DNA from: Corynebacterium aurimucosum ATCC 700975
GTDB taxonomy: Bacteria > Actinomycetota > Actinomycetes > Mycobacteriales > Mycobacteriaceae
Direction of reading: 5' to 3'
NCBI RefSeq assembly: GCF_000022905.1
Contig: NC_012590.1
Coordinates: forward strand, 62,001-126,000
Length of the DNA stretch: 64,000 nt
A program made the translations under genes and the position numbers. Under the pieces are notes generated by a model, which saw only the letters and a list, made by a program, of their open reading frames with translations, searched no databases and had not been told where the DNA came from. Positions 50,471 through 58,157 of this stretch are shown here, piece by piece (positions within the stretch are counted from its first letter, which is position 1; each line of letters opens with the position of its first letter).

Positions 50471-51064
50471 ATGACCGAGAGAAGCGTTGAAGAAATGTGG
50501 GCTCCTTTTAGGGTTTCCATCCATGTGGGTGACCTGACCCTGCGGGTGCTGCGTGACAGTGACATCGCCGCGATTCATGGAGTCACCGCCGCTGAGATTT
50601 TTGGTGAGCCGCTTCCGGAGTACACGTTCCCGTGGTTGAAGCAGAAGCCTGATCCGAGTTTTCGGTGGGCGCATCGTGCGCAGATGTCTCCGGAAGAATG
50701 GTCGCTGGACTTCGGTGTGCACCTTGGCGGTGAAGTCATTGGTTCGGTGGATCTGCGGGCGCAGAATTTTCCCGATAACCATGAGGTCGTAACCGGATCG
50801 TGGCTCTACCACCGTCTTCAGGGCCGCGGGATAGGTACGCAGGTCCGCCACGCCGCTGCGGTCTTTTGTTTTAATTACCTGGGGGCTCATCGGTTGCGCT
50901 CTGAGTGGGAGCCGGGCAATGAGGCTTCCCAGGCTGTATCACGCAAGCTTGGCTTCGCCATCGAAGGCAACAAGGCCGTGCTGCGCAAAGAGGATTACCA
51001 GCCGGGGCCGGAAGTGACTGTGGCTGGGATGAGTGAAGAGCTGCGCGAAATGCTTGGGTATTAG
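50471..51064 (+). CDS. GNAT family N-acetyltransferase (RimJ/RimL type)
   Basis: 197 residues. TACAGT (50459-50464) lies six bases before the ATG. The fold is shown by LTLRVLRDSDIAAIHGV, a beta strand DFGVHLGGEVIGSVDLRA and the acetyl-CoA pyrophosphate loop LQGRGIGTQVRHAAAVF. SEWEPGNEASQAVSRKLGF ends the domain. The pattern fits the ribosomal-protein/small-molecule RimJ/RimL group. It is inserted between glfT1 and the galactan exporter genes but on the opposite strand. Confidence 0.8.
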   Translation: MTERSVEEMWAPFRVSIHVGDLTLRVLRDSDIAAIHGVTAAEIFGEPLPEYTFPWLKQKPDPSFRWAHRAQMSPEEWSLDFGVHLGGEVIGSVDLRAQNFPDNHEVVTGSWLYHRLQGRGIGTQVRHAAAVFCFNYLGAHRLRSEWEPGNEASQAVSRKLGFAIEGNKAVLRKEDYQPGPEVTVAGMSEELREMLGY

Positions 51065-51066
51065 CT

Positions 51067-51864
51067 CTAAACGTTCTCCTCGTTGTCGAAGCGCTTGCGC
51101 AAGTCCCGCACGTACTGGCCCACCTCAGGGCCTTCGTATTCGCCGACGACCTCGGAGACCTCGCCCACAGAGCGAATCTGGCCATGGTCGATCCACAGGG
51201 CGGTATCGCACAGCTGCGCCAGGAAGTCATTGGAGTGGGAGGCAAAGACCAGGATGCCGGAGCGCTTCACCAGGTCCTGGAGGCGGACGCGGGCCTTGGC
51301 CATGAAGGCGGCGTCGACGGCGCCGATGCCTTCGTCGAGAAGCAGGATCTCCGGCTCAATGGAGGTCACAACGCCCAGCGCTAGGCGCACGCGCATACCG
51401 GTGGAGTAGGTGCGCAGCGGCATGGAGAGGTAATCACCCAGCTCAGAGAATTCCGCGATCTCATCCATCTTGGCCTTCATCTGCTTGATGGTCTGACCTA
51501 GGAAGAGGCCGCGGATGATGATGTTGTCGTAGCCGGAAACCTCTGGGTCCATACCTACGCCGAGGTCGAAGACTGGGGCAACTCGCCCGCGGACGTCGGC
51601 AGCACCGCGCGTAGGTTCGTAGATGCCGGAGAGCAAACGCAGCAGAGTGGTTTTGCCCGCGCCGTTGTGGCCGACGAGGCCGACGCGGTCGCCCTCACGC
51701 AGGTGGAGGTTGATGTCTTTGAGCGCTTCCACCATGACCACGTTCTGGTCATTCTTGCCAATGGAGCCACCGGCCGTGGAGAGCATCGCCTTCTTGAGGG
51801 AGCGGGACTTGGCATCAAAGATGGGAAAGTCCACGCAAGCGTTATACGTATCAATGGAAACCAT
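51067..51864 (-). CDS. wzt: Galactan exporter ATPase (Wzt)
   Basis: 265 residues. ABC ATPase with Walker A GHNGAGKTTLLRLL, signature LRTYSTGMRVRLALG and Walker B EILLLDEGIGAVD. The N-terminal YNACVDFPIFDAKSRSLKKA is typical of Wzt/TagH-type polysaccharide exporters. The long Wzt carbohydrate-binding C-domain is absent, as in the mycobacterial Rv3781 galactan flippase. It pairs with the permease 12 bases upstream to move lipid-linked galactan across the membrane. Confidence 0.88.
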   Translation of the reverse strand: MVSIDTYNACVDFPIFDAKSRSLKKAMLSTAGGSIGKNDQNVVMVEALKDINLHLREGDRVGLVGHNGAGKTTLLRLLSGIYEPTRGAADVRGRVAPVFDLGVGMDPEVSGYDNIIIRGLFLGQTIKQMKAKMDEIAEFSELGDYLSMPLRTYSTGMRVRLALGVVTSIEPEILLLDEGIGAVDAAFMAKARVRLQDLVKRSGILVFASHSNDFLAQLCDTALWIDHGQIRSVGEVSEVVGEYEGPEVGQYVRDLRKRFDNEENV

Positions 51865-51876
51865 GGACGATCCTTT

Positions 51877-52767
51877 CTAGACCCAGTAGGAGACGCGGAA
51901 GCGCCACTGGCGCATGGCCAGGCCGGCGATGAGTAGGCCGGCGACGGTGCAGCCGATGACGATGAGCCAGTGGTAGCCGGCGACGGGCTCGCCGATCATG
52001 GGGGCGCGGATGATCTCCATGTAGTGATACAGCGGGTTGATCTCAGCGATGCGCGCGCGGCTAGCCACAGCGCCTCCCTGATCCTTCAGGGTGTTGGTCA
52101 TCCACACGATAGGCGTGACGTAGAAGAGCAGCTGGGTTAGAGCCTCCAGCAGCGGGGCAACGTCACGGAAGCGCGTGGCGATGATGCCGAAGAACATGGC
52201 GACCCACACGCCGTTGACGAGGAAGAGTCCTAGCGCCGGGATGAACAGGAAGAACTCCCAGCCCAGGTGGCGCGGGAAGATAAGAATGAGCAACAGCCAG
52301 ATGATGAGGTTGTGGCCCAAAAAGAGGGTTTGCCGCCAGACAAGCCGGTAGATATGCACCGACAGTGGTGCGGGCAGCTGTTTGATCAAGCCCTCGTTAT
52401 CGATGAAGACCGTCGAGCCTTCCTTAATGGCGCCCGAAATGAAGTTCCACATAATCAGGCCCACGGTCACGTGGGGTAGGAATTCCGCCACGGGGATCTG
52501 GAAGAGCATGGAATACAGCAGGCCCAGGGCCGCAGCCATCACGCCGGTTGCGATGGTGATCCAGAACGGACCCAGCACCGAGCGGCGGTAGCGCTGCTTG
52601 ATGTCTTGGATGCCCAGCTTGAACCACAGCTCGCGCTGGCGAGCGCCTTGCAACAGATCGGCGAAGGCCGCCGACATGGTCATGGAACGCGAGGCCGGCT
52701 CCTCGCCGGGTGCAGGCGCGGAGGTCATGCGGGCGACGTCGTCACGCAGGTTTTTCTTGTCTTGCAC
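51877..52767 (-). CDS. wzm: Galactan exporter permease (Wzm)
   Basis: 296 residues with GTG start at 52767. TAGGGT (complement of 52775-52780) lies seven bases before it, favouring this over the ATG at 52728. Six membrane helices of the ABC-2 type, with the cytoplasmic IKQRYRRSVLGPFWIT element of polysaccharide exporters at about residue 60 and the coupling region AMFFGIIATRFRDVAPLLEAL. It forms the channel for lipid-linked galactan together with Wzt. Neighbours match the mycobacterial Rv3781-Rv3783 region. Confidence 0.85.
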   Translation of the reverse strand: MQDKKNLRDDVARMTSAPAPGEEPASRSMTMSAAFADLLQGARQRELWFKLGIQDIKQRYRRSVLGPFWITIATGVMAAALGLLYSMLFQIPVAEFLPHVTVGLIMWNFISGAIKEGSTVFIDNEGLIKQLPAPLSVHIYRLVWRQTLFLGHNLIIWLLLILIFPRHLGWEFFLFIPALGLFLVNGVWVAMFFGIIATRFRDVAPLLEALTQLLFYVTPIVWMTNTLKDQGGAVASRARIAEINPLYHYMEIIRAPMIGEPVAGYHWLIVIGCTVAGLLIAGLAMRQWRFRVSYWV

Positions 52768-52924
52768 GTCCTTCACCCTAGCGCGCACGTCCGGCAAACA
52801 CCTACACACACGCCCGTAACCTGGGAAAACACGTGCGAGCTGGGGAAATCGAGGGTTAGGAAAGATTTACGTGGGGCGTATAGAGTAGGGAGCGTTCATC
52901 CGCATCGGGAGGAAGGGTTGAAGC

Positions 52925-54136
52925 ATGACGGAACAGTATGACGTCGCCAGCGTGCGAGGTCTTTACACTGGTCTGTCCGATGGTTGGACCTACCTGAACG
53001 CGCATGCCGCGCCGCAGATTGCGGAACGTGTGGCCTCTGGCGTGGCCCGTTCTTTCCGCATGTCCGCCACGGTGAAGCCGCTGGAGGACGCCGTGGGCGC
53101 GCACTCGGCGCATCACGACCCAGGGGAGCTCCACGCGGCGGACATGTATGCCTCCGCGCGCCGGGCGGTGGCGGATCTCACGGGGGCGACAGCGGAGCGG
53201 GTCATCCTGGGCCCGTCGCTGCCGGTGCTGTACCAGGCTTTGGGCGCTGCACTGCGCCCGCTGCTGCGCCGGCAGTCTTCGGTGGTGCTCTCCCGTTTTG
53301 ATTCTCCGGAGTTTACGAGCGCGTTCGCACAGCTGGGTACTGATATTCGGTGGGCACAGCCGGACTTAGGAACTGGCGAGCTGCCGGCATTCCAATACGC
53401 TGATCTGGTTGATGGCTCGACGCGTTTTGTCGCCTTTTCTGGCGCCCACGAGCTGCTGGGCACGGTCACGCCGGCCTCGGAGATTATTGATTCGGTCCAT
53501 GAGCGTTCGCGCGCCTGGGTGCTTGTCGACGTCTCATCGATCGCCCCCTACCGTCTCCTCGACTTTGATGCGATTGGGGCGGACATTCTCGGCGTGGATG
53601 TGGGAGCGCTGGGTGGCCCGCAGATGGCGGCGCTGGTCTTCCGCGATACCGCGATGTTCCGCCGCCTCGATGAGATTGTCGTTGGCCCGGTTTCCGCAGG
53701 CTTGGCGGGTGGTGTTGGTCCCCTAGTGGATCATCTAGCAGAACTCGCCGGCGGGGAGCGGGGTTCGCGCCGCGTGCGCCTGACGCGTTCGATGCAAGCT
53801 CTCTCCGGTTATATGGAGGAACTCACCGGGGATCTCTACAGCTTGTTGGGTACGCTGCCGGCCGTCCACATCCTTGGCGTGACGGGTGAGGCGGCTGCCG
53901 ACGCCTCCGATGACCGCCTCCCACGCCTCACCTTTGCCGTGCGTGATGTGCCTGCGGACGTGATCCACCGCCGCCTCTTCGATAATGGTTTGGTGACTAC
54001 CATCGCCCCGCACACCCCGCTGCTCACGGAGATGGGCGTGGAAGAGGTTGGCGGTGCCGTTACGGTCTCGCTGAGCCCGTTCAGCACTTACCACGACGTC
54101 GAGCACCTCACTCGCGTGGTTGCGTCGTTGGCTTAG
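52925..54136 (+). CDS. Class V aminotransferase-like protein lacking the PLP lysine
   Basis: 403 residues. The fold type I order is kept: YLNAHAAPQIAERV at the N-terminus, YASARRAVADLTGATAERVI, the PLP-phosphate area GPSLPVLYQALG and LVDVSSIAPYRLLDFDAIGAD with the Asp that holds the pyridine nitrogen. Where cysteine-desulfurase relatives have S-x-H-K, this protein reads GVDVGALGGPQMAAL, so the Lys is Ala (about residue 228). It probably cannot form the internal aldimine. M. tuberculosis Rv3778c is the likely counterpart by position. GGAGGAAGGG is the ribosome site. Confidence 0.7.
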   Translation: MTEQYDVASVRGLYTGLSDGWTYLNAHAAPQIAERVASGVARSFRMSATVKPLEDAVGAHSAHHDPGELHAADMYASARRAVADLTGATAERVILGPSLPVLYQALGAALRPLLRRQSSVVLSRFDSPEFTSAFAQLGTDIRWAQPDLGTGELPAFQYADLVDGSTRFVAFSGAHELLGTVTPASEIIDSVHERSRAWVLVDVSSIAPYRLLDFDAIGADILGVDVGALGGPQMAALVFRDTAMFRRLDEIVVGPVSAGLAGGVGPLVDHLAELAGGERGSRRVRLTRSMQALSGYMEELTGDLYSLLGTLPAVHILGVTGEAAADASDDRLPRLTFAVRDVPADVIHRRLFDNGLVTTIAPHTPLLTEMGVEEVGGAVTVSLSPFSTYHDVEHLTRVVASLA

Positions 54137-55089
54137 ACCTCGAGGACAAGCTTGCCCGTGACCTTGCCGGAGTCGAGGGCTTGGTGGGCTTCGGCAGCGC
54201 GAGCAAGCGCGTAGGTGGCGTGCAGGTGGTGCTTGACGCTGCCGTCCTCCAGCCAAGGCCAGACATTCTTGACGGTGTCGGCGACGATGGCGGCCTTGCC
54301 CTCCAGCGAGCGGGAGCGCAACGTGGTGCCCTGCAGGGTCAGGCGCTTATTGAGGAGGACACCCATGTTGAGCTCGGCCTTTGTTCCGCCCTGCATGCCG
54401 ATGGTGACCATGTGGCCGCCCTTAGCTAGCGCGATGAGGTTCTTCTTGAGGTACTTCGCCCCCATGATGTCGAGGATGACATCGCACTGGTTCTTCAGTT
54501 CCTCGGCGAAGTCCTGCTCGTTGTAGTTGATGAGGATATCCGCGCCGAGCTCCTTGCAGGTGGCGAGCTTTTCTGCGGATCCTGCCGTCACGGCGACGGT
54601 GGCGCCGAGTTGCTTCGCCACCTGAATAGCGAAGGTGCCGATACCGCCCGCGCCGCCGTGGATGAGGATGGTTTGGCCCTTATCTAGTTCTGCCTCCATC
54701 GCGATATTGGACCACACGGTGCAGGCCACCTCGATGACGGAAGCGGCCTCGGCAAAGGAATAGCCGCTGGGGATGGGTAGCAGCTGGCCCTTGGGTACGG
54801 CCACGTACTCGGCGTAGCCGCCGCCGGCCAGCAGTGCGCCGACTTTGGATCCAACCTCGATGTCGGTGTCGCCTGCGTCGACGACTTCGCCTGCGACTTC
54901 GAGACCAATAATCTCCGAAGCGCCCGGCGGCGGTGGGTAGTGCCCGCGGGCCTGGAGCAGGTCGGCGCGGTTTACGCCGGCGGCTTTGACCTTAACGAGG
55001 ACTTCGCCGTCTTGGAGTTGTGGTTTATTGGTTTCCCCCAACTCCAGCGAGTGTGGGTCTTCCAGGTTGGTCTGAATGATGGCTTTCAT
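54133..55089 (-). CDS. NAD(P)H quinone oxidoreductase (zinc-free MDR family)
   Basis: 318 residues. The medium-chain reductase pattern is clear: VKVKAAGVNRADLLQARGHYPPP, GLEVAGEVVDAG, the Rossmann motif IHGGAGGIGTFAIQVAKQLGA and GADILINYNEQDF. The catalytic zinc cysteines are missing, as in the QOR/PIG3 branch, which reduces quinones with NADPH. TACGGT eight bases upstream of the ATG suggests leaderless expression. It converges with the aminotransferase-like gene by four bases, matching the mycobacterial Rv3777-Rv3778c pairing. Confidence 0.85.
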   Translation of the reverse strand: MKAIIQTNLEDPHSLELGETNKPQLQDGEVLVKVKAAGVNRADLLQARGHYPPPPGASEIIGLEVAGEVVDAGDTDIEVGSKVGALLAGGGYAEYVAVPKGQLLPIPSGYSFAEAASVIEVACTVWSNIAMEAELDKGQTILIHGGAGGIGTFAIQVAKQLGATVAVTAGSAEKLATCKELGADILINYNEQDFAEELKNQCDVILDIMGAKYLKKNLIALAKGGHMVTIGMQGGTKAELNMGVLLNKRLTLQGTTLRSRSLEGKAAIVADTVKNVWPWLEDGSVKHHLHATYALARAAEAHQALDSGKVTGKLVLEV

Positions 55090-55104
55090 GCCACACCACC
55101 GTAC

Positions 55105-56001
55105 TTAAATCCAATCATCCTCGACGAGAAACGCGTTGACCGCGATGGCTGCGGCGTTGGCCTCGCCCATCGCCACTGCCACCTGCGCTGGCGGGTTAAC
55201 CACGTTGCCCACGGCCCAGACGCGCGGGTGGCTGGTGGCACCGGCTGGGCCCACCTTGATGAGGCTTCCGCCCATCGCAGGTGGCGGACTGTGGCGCTCA
55301 AGGTTGAGGTCAGTGAGGAACTCATCGTGCGGGTGAGGGACAGGCATGTAGAACAGCGCATCGACGGCATGGGGTGTGCTCCCAACCAGAACCTTTCCAT
55401 CTTGGAAGGCGGTGACGGGGCCGTCGACAAGCGCAAGGCCCCGCCGAGTCAGGTCCGCGCGCTGTTCCTCGGTAAGCTCCATGCCGTTGGTGAAGAAGGT
55501 GATGTCCTTGGACCACTGGCGCAGGAGTGCCGCATGGTGCAGGGAGAACTCGCCGATGCAGAGCACGCCGAGCTTCTTGTCCGCCACCTCGAACCCGTGG
55601 CAATAAGGGCAGTGGAGGACTGTATTTCCCCAGTTTTCTTCGAGGCCCGGGATGTCAGGATGCACATCGTCCACGCCGCTGGCGACGATGATGGAGCGGG
55701 CCGCGACGGTCTCCCCGTTGCTCAACGTGGCGGTGAGGGTGCGGTCATTATCGGTAACGGAATCTACGGTGGCGTTCGCGATTGTTACGCCGTAGCTGCG
55801 CAGCTGCTTTTTGCCGCGCTCCTGGAACTCAAGGGGTGGCGTGCCCTCGAGGGCGATGACACCGTGGATTTCGTGGGCGAAGCGGTTGCGGGGAGTGGAG
55901 GAATCAACAACGAGGATACTGCGGCGGGCGCGGACCATGACCAGGGCTGCCTGAAGGCCGGCCGCGCCACCGCCGATGATGAGGGTATCTACTGTCTGCA
56001 T
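55105..56001 (-). CDS. Thioredoxin-reductase-like FAD oxidoreductase
   Basis: 298 residues from the ATG at 56001. FAD-binding LIIGGGAAGLQAALVMVRA near the N-terminus, and the end motif VWAVGNVVNPPAQVAVAMGEG-like region. A HCPYCHGFE motif (CxxC) sits where thioredoxin reductases have CATC, so a redox disulfide is likely. The NADPH domain motif is altered (LGVLCIGEFSLHHAALL, without the usual GxGxxA), so the electron donor is uncertain. Related to small NAD(P)/FAD-dependent oxidoreductases of actinobacteria. Confidence 0.75.
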   Translation of the reverse strand: MQTVDTLIIGGGAAGLQAALVMVRARRSILVVDSSTPRNRFAHEIHGVIALEGTPPLEFQERGKKQLRSYGVTIANATVDSVTDNDRTLTATLSNGETVAARSIIVASGVDDVHPDIPGLEENWGNTVLHCPYCHGFEVADKKLGVLCIGEFSLHHAALLRQWSKDITFFTNGMELTEEQRADLTRRGLALVDGPVTAFQDGKVLVGSTPHAVDALFYMPVPHPHDEFLTDLNLERHSPPPAMGGSLIKVGPAGATSHPRVWAVGNVVNPPAQVAVAMGEANAAAIAVNAFLVEDDWI

Positions 56002-56154
56002 GGGCCCGAGTAAACCAGAGCAAGGTGCGTGCGGCAATGGTTTTCAGTAGGTTGTGGCAGGCGCTTTGTGCAACGTGATGAGGCGAATTCTTCTCCCGTG
56101 GCGGAGTCTAGTACTCTGAACGTGTTGCGCGCGGTGCATGCTGACGCGTGACGA

Positions 56155-56242
56155 GGAGGCGTGGCAGAGCGGCCGAATGCACTGGTCTTGAAAACCAGCG
56201 TGGGGAAACTCACCGCGGGTTCAAATCCCGCCGCCTCCGCCA
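56155..56242 (+). tRNA. tRNA-Ser (anticodon TGA)
   Basis: The acceptor stem GGAGGCG (56155-56161) pairs with CGCCTCC (56232-56238), then G and an encoded CCA end at 56242. The anticodon arm CTGGT-CTTGAAA-ACCAG gives TGA. A long variable arm typical of serine tRNAs precedes the GGTTCAAATCC T-loop. Length is 88 nt. It borders the mosaic region to its right and is a plausible integration site, though I found no duplicated 3' end in the window. Confidence 0.95.
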
Positions 56243-56255
56243 ATTGTTTTGGGGG

Positions 56256-56540
56256 TCATTTGTTCAGGCTCTGCTTCTTGTCCTGCGCGGCTGTAACGAA
56301 GCTCAGAACGCATCCTGCCAGTAGGAATCCGCTAATTTGCAGGTGGGTGGCCCAGTTTCCTCCGCCGCCAGCGACGGCGAGAAAAATCGAAAATGCAACT
56401 GCAGCTACGCAGTGGATGGTCAACCGGCTATGTGCGCTTAGACGTCGTTGTGGCCAGGCTTTCCCGATGGCCCAGCTCACTGCTGTGAGAATGGCGTAAA
56501 AGACGATTCCCGCTAAGGCTCCTGGAACAAGGTAGAGCAT
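56256..56540 (-). CDS. Small membrane protein
   Basis: 94 residues with three hydrophobic segments (about residues 3-24, 42-60 and 65-84) and a basic middle loop (KAWPQRRLSAHSR). A strong GAGAGGAG ribosome site before the ATG supports it. No family recognised. It begins the mosaic region beside tRNA-Ser. Confidence 0.55.
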   Translation of the reverse strand: MLYLVPGALAGIVFYAILTAVSWAIGKAWPQRRLSAHSRLTIHCVAAVAFSIFLAVAGGGGNWATHLQISGFLLAGCVLSFVTAAQDKKQSLNK

Positions 56541-56592
56541 GGATTCATCTCCTCTCGGGGGGAATAATGGTTGTGGTAAGGAAGGCGGTTTC

Positions 56593-56736
56593 GTGATGTC
56601 AGAGGATAACTATTCGGCGTGGGTAGAGACTGATTATCTTTTCGGCTCCCCAGTCAATGCTCGCCGGCTATTGGAGTCTTACGAGCAAGTGCTGGACGGA
56701 AAGGCTAAGGAGCACGACATCGATCTAGATGTCTAA
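56593..56736 (+). pseudogene. C-terminal half of a YefM/Phd-type antitoxin
   Basis: The frame reads VMSEDNYSAWVETDYLFGSP then VNARRLLESYEQVLDGKAKE. That is the second half of YefM-type antitoxins, from the 'V(L/M)SxxDYxAWxET' strand through the 'YLLxSPxNARRLLES' toxin-wrapping helix. The N-terminal DNA-binding half is missing; upstream sequence is unrelated. A GTG or ATG at 56593/56596 with AAGGAAGGCGG could still start a 47-residue protein. Downstream, overlapping ATG (56729) opens a 24-residue frame, MSKNYLPIEVEYSPSSR plus seven residues, that looks like a RelE-type N-terminus. Both are probably relics of one lost module. Confidence 0.5.
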
Positions 56737-56815
56737 GAACTATCTTCCGATCGAAGTGGAGTATTCACCTTCTAGCAGGGTGGAACCGGTTTTGTTTATC
56801 TGAGAGGAATTTTGC

Positions 56816-57085
56816 CTATTTCCGGTAAACATCTCGTCGGTGAGCAACGCGTAGCACGAGCACCACGAGCTTTCCGTCTAAGATCTCGTAAACCACGCGA
56901 TAGTGTCCGACTCGAATTCTATACAGGTCGTCCGAGGCTTTTAGCTTCTTTACTCCATCCGGGCGAGGGGTAACGGCCAAGTCTTCGATTGCAGCAAGTA
57001 GTCGCCTCTGTGTCGGCCTGTCGAGCTTGCGTAGCTCCTTGGCTGCGGATGCCTTATAGGTGATGTGATAAGTGGAGTCAGCCAT
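56816..57085 (-). CDS. RelE/ParE-type toxin
   Basis: 89 residues, full length for the family. YKASAAKELRKLDRPTQRRLLAAI is the two-helix start; VKKLKASDDLYRIRVGHYRVVYEI is the central sheet with conserved Arg residues, and VLVLRVAHRRDVYRK is the C-terminal strand with the basic catalytic-site residues of mRNA interferases. It would cleave ribosome-bound mRNA when free. The antitoxin gene lies nine bases upstream on the same strand. Confidence 0.9.
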   Translation of the reverse strand: MADSTYHITYKASAAKELRKLDRPTQRRLLAAIEDLAVTPRPDGVKKLKASDDLYRIRVGHYRVVYEILDGKLVVLVLRVAHRRDVYRK

Positions 57086-57094
57086 AGAAGGCGA

Positions 57095-57349
57095 TTAGGT
57101 GAGTCCGAGTTCTTTTTTGAGGTCTTCGTGTGAAATCTCTACGGCTTCTCCTCGGGCAATCTCTGCGGTCTGAACATCCTCACGATCCTCCAGTGCTTCG
57201 ACTGCGCGGGCGAAAAATGAAGGAGAGACGACAAAAGCGCGAACACGGCTTCCACGACTAGTGATGGCGACGGGCGTGTGCTGTGCCTCGTCAAGAATTT
57301 GGCTTTGGGATTGGCGGAATTGACTGGATGCCACTGACATTGTTTTCAT
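57095..57349 (-). CDS. Phd/YefM-type antitoxin
   Basis: 84 residues from the ATG at 57349. A longer frame exists to 57385, but the operator at 57356-57374 would then lie inside it. The N-terminal DNA-binding part is ASSQFRQSQSQILDEAQHTPVAITSRGSRVRAFVVSP, and the C-terminal helix (VQTAEIARGEAVEISHEDLKKELG) wraps the toxin. It neutralises the RelE-type protein and represses the operon from the upstream palindrome. Confidence 0.85.
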   Translation of the reverse strand: MKTMSVASSQFRQSQSQILDEAQHTPVAITSRGSRVRAFVVSPSFFARAVEALEDREDVQTAEIARGEAVEISHEDLKKELGLT

Positions 57350-57355
57350 ACGACG

Positions 57356-57374
57356 AATGTACATCTTGTACATT
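57356..57374 (-). promoter_or_regulatory. Toxin-antitoxin autoregulatory operator
   Basis: AATGTACATCTTGTACATT is a perfect 8-bp inverted repeat around TCT, ending seven bases before the antitoxin ATG. The TGTACA core repeated twice resembles the palindromes used by YefM/Phd antitoxins. Confidence 0.75.
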
Positions 57375-57409
57375 TTGGAGGGCAAGGGCTGCGGATGTCG
57401 GGTTGCTGT

Positions 57410-58153
57410 TTATCCGATCCGCCCCGCTAGGATGCGAGGCAGCGACTCTGCTGCGGTGGCGGTGACCACGACGTCGGCAAGCGGCGAGAGGTCCGTGGGC
57501 TGTGGGGTGACTTCCACGATGGGGATGCCGCGCGCATGGGCAATCTGTGGCAGGCCGGCGGCGGGGTAGACCACGCCGGAGGTACCCACGATGAGCAACG
57601 CGTCTGCGGTGGACATGCGGCGCTCGGCCTCGGCCCATTCGTCGTCGGGCAGGGCCTCGCCGAACCACACCACGCCCGGGCGCACGAGCCCGCCGCACAC
57701 GGGGCATTCGGGTGGGGTGATGCTCTCGACCGGTTCGCTCGGCAGTGCAATGTCCTCGTCATACGGCGTATCGCAGTCGGTGCAGCGGAATGCGAACAAG
57801 GAGCCATGCAGGTGAACCACGTCTTGGCTTCCGGCGCGCTCGTGCAGGTTATCGATGTTTTGCGTGGTCACCGTCATGCCGCGTGCGGCAGCAATTGCGC
57901 GGTGCCCGGCGTTGGGCGCGGCCCGCTGCGCCAGCTGGGCGCGCCACAGGTACCAGGCGAACATGGGCTTAGGATCATTGCGCCATGCGCTTATCGACGC
58001 CATCGCCACCGGATCCACGTTCTCCCAAATGCCCGTCTGCGCATCGCGGTACGTGGCGATGCTGCTATCCGCGCTCATGCCCGCGCCGGTGAACACCTCG
58101 ACGTGGGTGGCATCAGAAAGAATCGAGTGTGCGCGCTCAAACAGGTGCTCCAT
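57410..58153 (-). CDS. NAD-dependent protein deacylase, Sir2 family (SIRT5/CobB-like)
   Basis: 247 residues. FTGAGMSADSSIATYRDAQTGIW is the NAD loop, TQNIDNLHERAG and VVHLHGS (catalytic His116) follow. Zinc cysteines lie in CTDCDTP and ECPVCGG. The Tyr68-x-x-Arg71 pair (WYLWRAQL) matches the YxxR motif that lets SIRT5/CobB accept succinyl and malonyl lysines, so desuccinylase activity is predicted. TACTCT lies six bases before the ATG. This is the second sirtuin in the window; the one at 6322 lacks this motif. Confidence 0.9.
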   Translation of the reverse strand: MEHLFERAHSILSDATHVEVFTGAGMSADSSIATYRDAQTGIWENVDPVAMASISAWRNDPKPMFAWYLWRAQLAQRAAPNAGHRAIAAARGMTVTTQNIDNLHERAGSQDVVHLHGSLFAFRCTDCDTPYDEDIALPSEPVESITPPECPVCGGLVRPGVVWFGEALPDDEWAEAERRMSTADALLIVGTSGVVYPAAGLPQIAHARGIPIVEVTPQPTDLSPLADVVVTATAAESLPRILAGRIG

Positions 58154-58157
58154 ATGC

